From Psoroptes ovis (taxonomy: Eukaryota; Arthropoda; Arachnida; Sarcoptiformes; Psoroptidae), in the NCBI GenBank assembly GCA_002943765.1, contig PQWQ01000012.1:868001-932000 (forward strand): DNA of 64,000 nt, read 5' to 3'. The translations under genes were made by a program, and so were the position numbers. Below are positions 56,687 through 64,000 of the stretch, piece after piece. A model generated the notes under the pieces. It was not told the DNA's origin and did not search any database. It saw only the letters and a program-made list of their open reading frames with translations. The number at the start of each line of letters is the position of its first letter. Positions within the stretch are counted from its first letter, which is position 1.

Positions 56687-56800
56687 TTACCGATATGAAA
56701 TGAACGTTTTTTTTTTTGCTGCATTCAATTCTCATTCGAATTAATGTAGAAGTCAATATAATAAAATTCAATTAATCAAACGTTCATTTCATATCGGTAA
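56687..56800. mobile_element. 114-bp inverted-repeat element, MITE-like
   Basis: TTACCGATATGAAATGAACG at 56687 and its complement ending at 56800 form arms of about 23 bp with essentially no mismatch. The interior is AT-rich and non-coding. The ends differ from the mini-mariner family. No clear target duplication is visible. Confidence 0.65.
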
Positions 56801-57652
56801 ACTATAGTGAACTCTATTTATGCATATATTTTTATCTCTTTTTTCTTCGTTTTGTTTGATATATTTATTTATAAATTGTCAATATTCATGCCAATATATA
56901 TTGATATACTTGGCGTCAATATATATTATATTAATGTATTATAAATCATCAACAGCAACCAAAGGAGTGGTCGATCATCATAGTCATTATCATCATTGAA
57001 AATCATTTGTTTTATCTTGAAATTCATATAAATTGATGCTTATTGAATCGATAAGCATTGATTATGACCATTATCACCATTATGATCCATAATGATAATG
57101 GCCATGATGATGATGGCATTATCATCAACCATGGTCTAATATGGTCCAATATCAATGTTTTGCATTGATCTGTTCATATCAATAGGTGTGCTGGTATCGC
57201 CCACACACACACACACCGAGAATATGCAAATATTTGTATTAAAAGGGGGTCGAAACCACCGTTGAATTCGAATTGAATGATTCAAATAATCATATATTTG
57301 ATTACAAATAATCATTAAATACAGACACGAACACACACGGCGTGAATACCGAATTGATCACCGTGTGTGGTTCGCATGTGTATTTGTGCCGTTTATGTTT
57401 TTGTCATGTGTTCACAGTCGGATATATATGTGATGAGGTCTACAAGTATGAAATGAGCGTTTTTTGTATATATTGAATATGTATTCAATGTACACAGAAT
57501 TGATCATCGATTCATACAATGAATACAATTTTTTCTTTAAAACAAAGAATATTCTTGCAATATTCAAAAGGTGTGCTGCTTCTATTCGGTTCATTTTTTC
57601 TGCTTCTTCGTTCTGAAATTCATTCAAAATACACATGTGTATTTGTAGTTTC

Positions 57653-57730
57653 GGAGTTGTCCATAAAGTCCTTGTCGATTTTCAATGGACAATCCATGTT
57701 ATTTGCAGACAAAACTTTCAGGACAAGCCA
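57653..57730. mobile_element. Mini-mariner MITE, copy P
   Basis: GGAGTTGTCCATAAAGTCC at the left and AAAACTTTCAGGACAAGCC at the right match the family. The interior GTCGATTTTCAATGGAC is well kept. Confidence 0.75.
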
Positions 57731-59103
57731 TTCAGTCAATTCTCTTTAAGGTTATATATTCAGCGAAATCAAATTGTCTAAAATTATCAAAATACATTGA
57801 AATTATTGACGAAAAAAGATGACCAAAACCAAATGAAAATGATGATGACCATTGGTTGTTTATTTGTACGACAACAACTGCAGTGATTTGTTTTAATTTT
57901 AAATTTTTTGAATTTCATCAAGGTTTCCGTTCAATTCTGGGCTCTGTGTTCCATGAGACAATCGAGCGTTTTTCAAATTCTTCAATTTTTTCCAATTGAA
58001 AATCATTCCACGAGAAAGACACAGAATCGTAGAAATTCTCTAAAATTCAAAATGCGCAATTGTCAATTGGACAGAATTGAATTCTGGTAAAAAAAAAATT
58101 TGAACCAGAATTTAAATTGGAATTGAAATTCTTCCTCCGATTCATTCACACAAACATATTAGATTGAATCTACTGCATTCACATTCGTATATGTTCGTGT
58201 TCATTCACATTCTCGATTCTCGATGTGTGTGTGTGTGTTTTGTACCGAGAATTTTATTTGATTATTTTTTTATTATTATTTGTTCATGTGTTTCTGTATG
58301 TTCCTGTGTCTGTGTTTGTGTGTGTGTTTATGTTTGTTCGTAAGCAGAAAATTGATTTAAAATTAAATTTTTATATTACTGTGTTTTATGAGTGCTTTCG
58401 TTGTCGTTATATTCATGTGTTTAATACATTTGAAACACATTCAAACACATTTAAAACATTGATTTAAAAAAAAAAAAAACATAAAACACATTGAAAATTC
58501 GGAGCTAATAAATGATACGAGCTTATTTTTGGAACAATTCAATTACGAGATTTACAATTTTTATGGCCGAAAATTGACCCGAAATCGATCTTAATTCACG
58601 CAAAAATTGACCCGAAATTTATCGAATTCGTGTTTTAAAAAGGTCCCGAACAAGGTCGTCTGATTCGGGTCAGGTCAATGTTCGACAAACAACTTTGAAT
58701 TTAAATTTTTAAAAAATTTGGTGAACCTTTGAACCTTTTAAACCAACAAAAATCAATAACAACGCCGACCATATCAACCACCAACATTTGACAAATCAAA
58801 ACCAAGCCAAAACCAGACCGAATTTCTGCTGCTGCTACTAAAGGTGCCGGTGCTTTCAACTTTTAGATGCTGCTGGTGGTGGTTATGAATCAAGAGACCA
58901 TCACCGTACCCATTCGTGTATTTATGTATTTTGAAGTGTTTTATGTTTTGTGTACTTTGTTATCATAAAAATGTCAAACATTGATTTTTTTTCAAAAACA
59001 TTCAATCGAAAATGATTTATATATGAATTTTCATTCATTCATAAATTCATTTATCGTTTATTATTGTTCATTGTTTAATCATTTTTCATTTTTGAAAAAA
59101 TTT

Positions 59104-59180
59104 GATTTGTCTAAAAAGTTTTTGTGTCATTTTCAATGGGACTCGCATTGAAAAACTAACAATAATTTTCCGGACACTCC
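59104..59180. mobile_element. Mini-mariner MITE, copy Q
   Basis: GATTTGTCTAAAAAGTTTTTG at the left (partly degenerate) and AATTTTCCGGACACTCC at the right. The interior TTTTCAATGGG and CATTGAAAAA pair as a second-level stem. Confidence 0.7.
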
Positions 59181-60282
59181 AAAAAACAAAAATCATCATC
59201 AAAAAAATGAAAATAATCATCATTTAATCAATTGAGCATAAAATTAAAATTTGAAAAAAACAAAAACATTATTATCATCATTGTCATAATGAACATTTTA
59301 AAAAAAATTGTGATTTGAATTTAAATTATTAAATTTTAAACAACGCTTCAAAATTGTGTTTATTTTAAATGAAACTTTAACTTTAAATGTTTTTTATTTT
59401 GTGAATTCATTAATTTCATTTCATTATTTCATGAATATTCTCCGGTGTTTTTATGACTATTCTTTGGCTGTTTCATGACTATTCTACGAAAGTGTTTTTG
59501 TTTCCGCGTTTTTCAGTGCTTTTACGACATGATTTTCACTTTGAATAATGAAATTATAAAATTAATTATGAAATTTAAATGAAAATTACGGTTGAAACAC
59601 ATTAAAAATTTCAAAAAGAATAAAATTTAAAATTAAATTCCAAGAATTTCCGTGAGTTTGATTTGATTTGATTCGTTTCTTCGAAATTCTTCATAGAATT
59701 TATTCGTGTTTATCACATAATTTGGCCAATTTCGAATCACCATCGATTTGATTCATGATCCTATGACTGATCCATGATTTTCAGGGGAAAATCATATTTT
59801 TTTTCGAACAAACCAACCAATATTACATAATTGATTATACAAAAGTAAACATATATTGGTGCCAGTGAACACATGAACTCATAAATGTTCAATGACCAGT
59901 GAATTCACTTCAAATTTACTGGCAAATTTCACCTTATTTTACATTCGTAATCATCGATTATTAAATTTCTGGTTTTCTTGTGGATTATTTCTGGTGGTTT
60001 TGACCTGAAAAAATTTCTTGAATTTTCAAACAAAGAAACGAGAAAATTTTCAAAATTGCTAAAACAGCAATCGACCAAACCGATTTCTGGTAAGTTTCGT
60101 TTTCATTTCTTTTTTCATTTTCTTTGTTTTCCTTCAAAGAATTTAGCGAACTCAATGAACCATAGAATTATAAAAAACCAGAGCTAATAGACTAGAGAAT
60201 AAAATGGACCTTAATAGAAATCAAACGAAACAAATGAACAAATTTTGAATGATAAACAAAATAAATTTTGTGGAAATGATTG

Positions 60283-60369
60283 AATCTGTCCGAAAAGTTC
60301 TGTCTCATTGAAATTGTGCAAATCAACGGAATTTTTTTAATTTTTCCAGACAGAATTTTTCGGACAATT
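60283..60369. mobile_element. Mini-mariner MITE, copy R
   Basis: TCTGTCCGAAAAGTTCTGTC and GACAGAATTTTTCGGACA form near-perfect arms. The change to TTCTGTC in the left arm is mirrored by GACAGAA in the right, so the arms changed together relative to the family. Confidence 0.75.
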
Positions 60370-60631
60370 TAAATTTTAAAATGAAAAATTTAATAAATAA
60401 ATAATTAATACCAATATCAAAAGGAAATTCAAAAGCAAAACTGAATAAGTAATAAGTAGCTAAGATGATCAAAAATTTTAAAATTGAAATTTCATCAAAA
60501 ATTTTTCAAATTTTTCCTTGTTTTAAATTAAATTCAATTGGATATTCAAGGGTCATTCCAATTTGTTTTTGTTTTCCTATTTTTCGTAATTTCTCTGATT
60601 TGATTCTCATTCTGTTGATTTGACAATATTT

Positions 60632-60720
60632 GATTGTCCGAAAAGGTTTTCCAACTGCTCGGAATCAATGAAGAAACATAACCATTCCTAAAATTGGCAA
60701 AATTTTTTTGGAAAAACAAG
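60632..60720. mobile_element. Mini-mariner MITE, degraded copy S
   Basis: The left end GATTGTCCGAAAAGGTTTTC is clear. The right arm TGGCAAAATTTTTTTGG is a poor match to the consensus. It adjoins an unrelated GTCCAC palindrome at 60729-60757. Confidence 0.5.
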
Positions 60721-63700
60721 TGGACCTTTGTCCACAATTCTTTGGACAATTGTGGACCCATGTCCACTGTCCAATAAAAAGTGTATTTCATTCGAAATTT
60801 CTCTTCACTTTTCATCATTAAAAATCAATGAAATCATTATTTTACAAAAAAATAGCGACTTTTGATTTTTAGGATTTGAAAATTTCAACAAATTCCTTGT
60901 AATCCGCAAGAATTACAAGGAAAAACTCACATGAAAAAACCTTTGCCAAAAATCATCTTGTTTATTTGCAAAGACAAATCAATAGAATCAATTTGGGCAA
61001 ACAAATAATTTAGCACCAAAAATCTAAGGTGCAACTTCTCATCTATCAGATTCTTCGATATTTGGGGACTTGTTTAAATATATGTGTAGGAATTTTGGCC
61101 AATGTTTTTCAAATGTTTAATTCACAGGGATTCCAAATTAATGTTTAAGGACTTTAAGGCTTCACCATCATCATCATTATTATCTCGAGAAAAAAAAATG
61201 TTGAACTTTTTCGATTTCAAATAAATAACGATGAAATGCATGAAATTTTCACTCAATAAAATAAATTTTCTTCTTCATCACACAAATCTTCTTTTGAACA
61301 TTGTTACTCACCGATAGATAAAAAATAGATAAAATAAAATAAAACAGTACCAACAGGGTTTAATTAATGATTCTTGGGATTCTTGTTAAATTTTTAATTA
61401 AGTGAAAAAATGATGATAATTATTTCTCTTTTTTCTCGATTTTATCCGATTTTATCGTGTAAACATTTCAATTATTAATGAATTCATAGCAAATTCAGTT
61501 CAACTCATTGAATGAAATGAAACAAAAAAAAATTGATGAAAAATGAAATTATTTATTTTGAATTTCAAATGAGTTCCAGTGGAATTACAAGGTGATTATG
61601 ATCCTTGTTAGCCGACTTGGTCTTACCGTTAATTGTCTTAATGATGATTTCTTGTTGATGAAACTAAATTATCTTCACAGACAAACAAACACAACAACAC
61701 TAAACACAACAAACAATATTTCCATCAATATCAATATGTCCATGTTGCTGCAATGAACATGTAATGAACATTAAGGTGATTACCAAAACATAACCATGTG
61801 TTATGTGTCTCTCTCTTTACCTTAACACCCACACATAAGAATATTTCAAGAAAAAATTTCAAATGATAATAAATTATTGAACAAGTCGATTAACGAACGA
61901 AAATATTCGATGAAGAAGAAAAACAATAATTTGTAATCAATGTTATATATATTGGACAATATATTAATCAATGATATATCCGATTCAATGCTACAATATT
62001 GAAAATTCAAACGATTCTATCAATTTGGTTCCGAAGATTTTCCATAAATAAACAATTCTGCATGTCCGTAATTCTTATGCTGCATTGGGAATATATGCGG
62101 AGCTTCAAAGCTCCAAAAATTATTAAATCATCAATTTTTTTTTCTTGTTTAATTTTGGCCTGAAATAAATACCAAATACCGAATTTTAAAGCTTTGAAAG
62201 CTTGTTATTCATTCATTCATTCATTGTTTCATATATATACATTGTTGTTTACGTTGCATTGTTTATTGTGACAATGAATTTAAAATTTGTGAATTTTCCG
62301 AAATTTTGTGAATCATGGATTTAAAATGAAGAAAAAAATTCAAAGAATTCATTTCGATTTATGTCCAGAATTCCAATTTTGAAAGAAAAAATTTCGCCCT
62401 GAAATTTGCCCGAAATTCTTTGGAATTTCATTTGAATTTTGTTTTCCACGAATTTCCCCCCCCCAAAATTTTCAATTCAAAATTCTTCTACTTCAAAATA
62501 CCAAAAACAACAAATCTGTGATATTAATCGATTGACAGCACACACACACACACATACAAAATCGATGATAATCGTTTGATAATGGACCTTCGAAAAAAAA
62601 AATGAATGATTCATTTTTGAAAATAAAGTAAAAAGTCTAAAGAAAAATCAAAGATGGATTATTTTTGGATTCCATGGAAATCTCCATGGAAATATATGTC
62701 CATGGATGTTTTCGATTGGAAAACTCAAAAAAAAATGAAACTCAAAAATTACTTCAGCAGCCAAATTGAGTCTTCGAGTCCTAAATGATTCTACTGTTTT
62801 GTGTGTGGCCACATTCCATTGTCAAGAATTCAAGAATTTTTTTTTTTGGTTCATTTAAAAGGTTCAAACAAATAATTTTTTGAAACGAAATTTTCCAGGC
62901 AAAATTCATTGCCAATTGAGATGCTCGTAGTGGATTTTTGGGAATTATCTGAGCCACTTTTTGCCTTTTTTGTGGGCCAAATATGCCCTGAAGAATTGTT
63001 GGCGTTGTTGGAATTGAATTCATGATAACATTAATGGTTATGATGGTGGTGGGTGGTGGTAATGATGCTTAACTCATTTCTCCTCTCTTCTCATTTCAAA
63101 ATATATTCACTCGATTCGATTACATTTAAATTGATCTTTTTTTGAGACCTACCAACTGGTTCCAAAGGAAAAGGACCAAAGGTACACCAGTATAAATACC
63201 TTAATGGCTTGGCTCGAATTTTCAATGAAAAGGTTAAGTCGTAATTTGAATTACAAACAAAAAAATTATTTATTCAAAGATCATTTCGTATTTTCGTATT
63301 TGTTTGTTTACATTTAATTCATTCGATTTCATTGTTCATTTCGTTCAAATAATTATCTCAAATGTAAATTGTTTCTTGTTGTTGAATTCAAATTAATTCA
63401 TTTCAATTAATTCTATTTAAATTTATTCATTTCAACGCTTTCTTCAAACCCTTTGCTTTCGATTTAACCCTTTCGATTCTCTTTTTTGGTTTTTCTATTT
63501 GCATATCTGCAAATGAATAATATCTCAATCCATATGCGTCTTTTAATGAACATATTCATTGTTTGATGATGATGATGATGATGATGATAATGAAAACAAT
63601 CAAAACAAGAATCGAAATAAGAATAAGGCAAATGAATACTTATTTCCCAATATTCTTGTTTTAATTTGTTTCTCAAATAAAATTAAAGCGAAAAAAAAAC

Positions 63701-64000
63701 AGAATTAATTTGGTGCCAAATTCAAATTAAAAGGGTTAATAATAATCATAATAATAATGAAGATAATAATAAAAAAATTCTTATTTGAAATCTTTATATT
63801 GTTCTCCTTACAATTGTTACCAGAATTTTTGACGTAATCAAGCAACAATTACGGACAATAATAATTGAATTCTGAAATTTAATTTTCTTTTTATTCAAAT
63901 TAATGTTACTACTGCTGTTGTTGCTATTGATGTTTATATAGAAATTCATAGAAATTCAATTTCAGAATTTTGAATAATTATTTCAGTCAATGCAATGTGT

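Larger units (their letters stand above)
49958..64000. other. Stretch after C11orf54, no supported gene
   Basis: This holds mini-mariner copies M to S, the 53.1 and 54.2 kb minisatellites and the 114-bp element. GAACCGAATCGGGCTC-like strings occur near 50776 and 55530, and a related CCCGAA/TTCGGG patch near 58570-58680. Frames are short and repeat-derived. The window ends in AT-rich sequence without a gene boundary. Confidence 0.45.

Overview
The window is AT-rich nuclear DNA of a eukaryote, most likely an arthropod and possibly a mite. The evidence is a Mef2 gene and a C11orf54-family gene with 60-101 bp introns, polyglutamine runs written mostly with CAA codons, many simple repeats, and mariner-type terminal repeats. 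The mite suggestion rests only on general character (short introns, base composition) and is an inference. I found no bacterial operons, CRISPR, tRNA or rRNA genes.

Layout. Mef2 lies on the minus strand at 3092-5469 in eight coding exons that join in frame to give 606 residues. A 111-codon ORF for a possible small membrane protein ends 130 bp upstream of the Mef2 start on the same strand (5599-5934). From about 6 kb to 48.6 kb I could not support any protein-coding gene. This stretch holds simple repeats, short palindromes, a family of tiny mariner-like palindromic elements (MITEs, 75-100 bp, 19 copies assigned between 10.3 and 60.7 kb, densest from 20 to 28 kb and from 53 to 61 kb), and two related large foldback elements of about 0.9 kb at 33296-34191 and 34823-35738. 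A two-exon homologue of human C11orf54 (a zinc-dependent ester hydrolase-fold protein) lies on the plus strand at 48652-49694. A CTCF-like motif follows about 50 bp after its stop codon. The last 14 kb again holds repeats: two degenerate minisatellites (53.1 and 54.2 kb), a 114 bp inverted-repeat element (56.7 kb) and a cluster of the tiny MITEs.

The two recognised genes have no evident functional link. Mef2 is a MADS-box transcription factor of muscle and other tissues; the C11orf54 homologue is a housekeeping-type metal enzyme. The most notable structure is the repeat landscape. The mini-mariner palindromes differ in sequence from copy to copy but usually keep their two arms matched. The two foldback elements share outer arms and a 14-bp palindrome but have unrelated inner arms and loops, and each has arms that match each other better than they match the neighbouring element. 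Nothing seen here amounts to a clearly new biochemical system.
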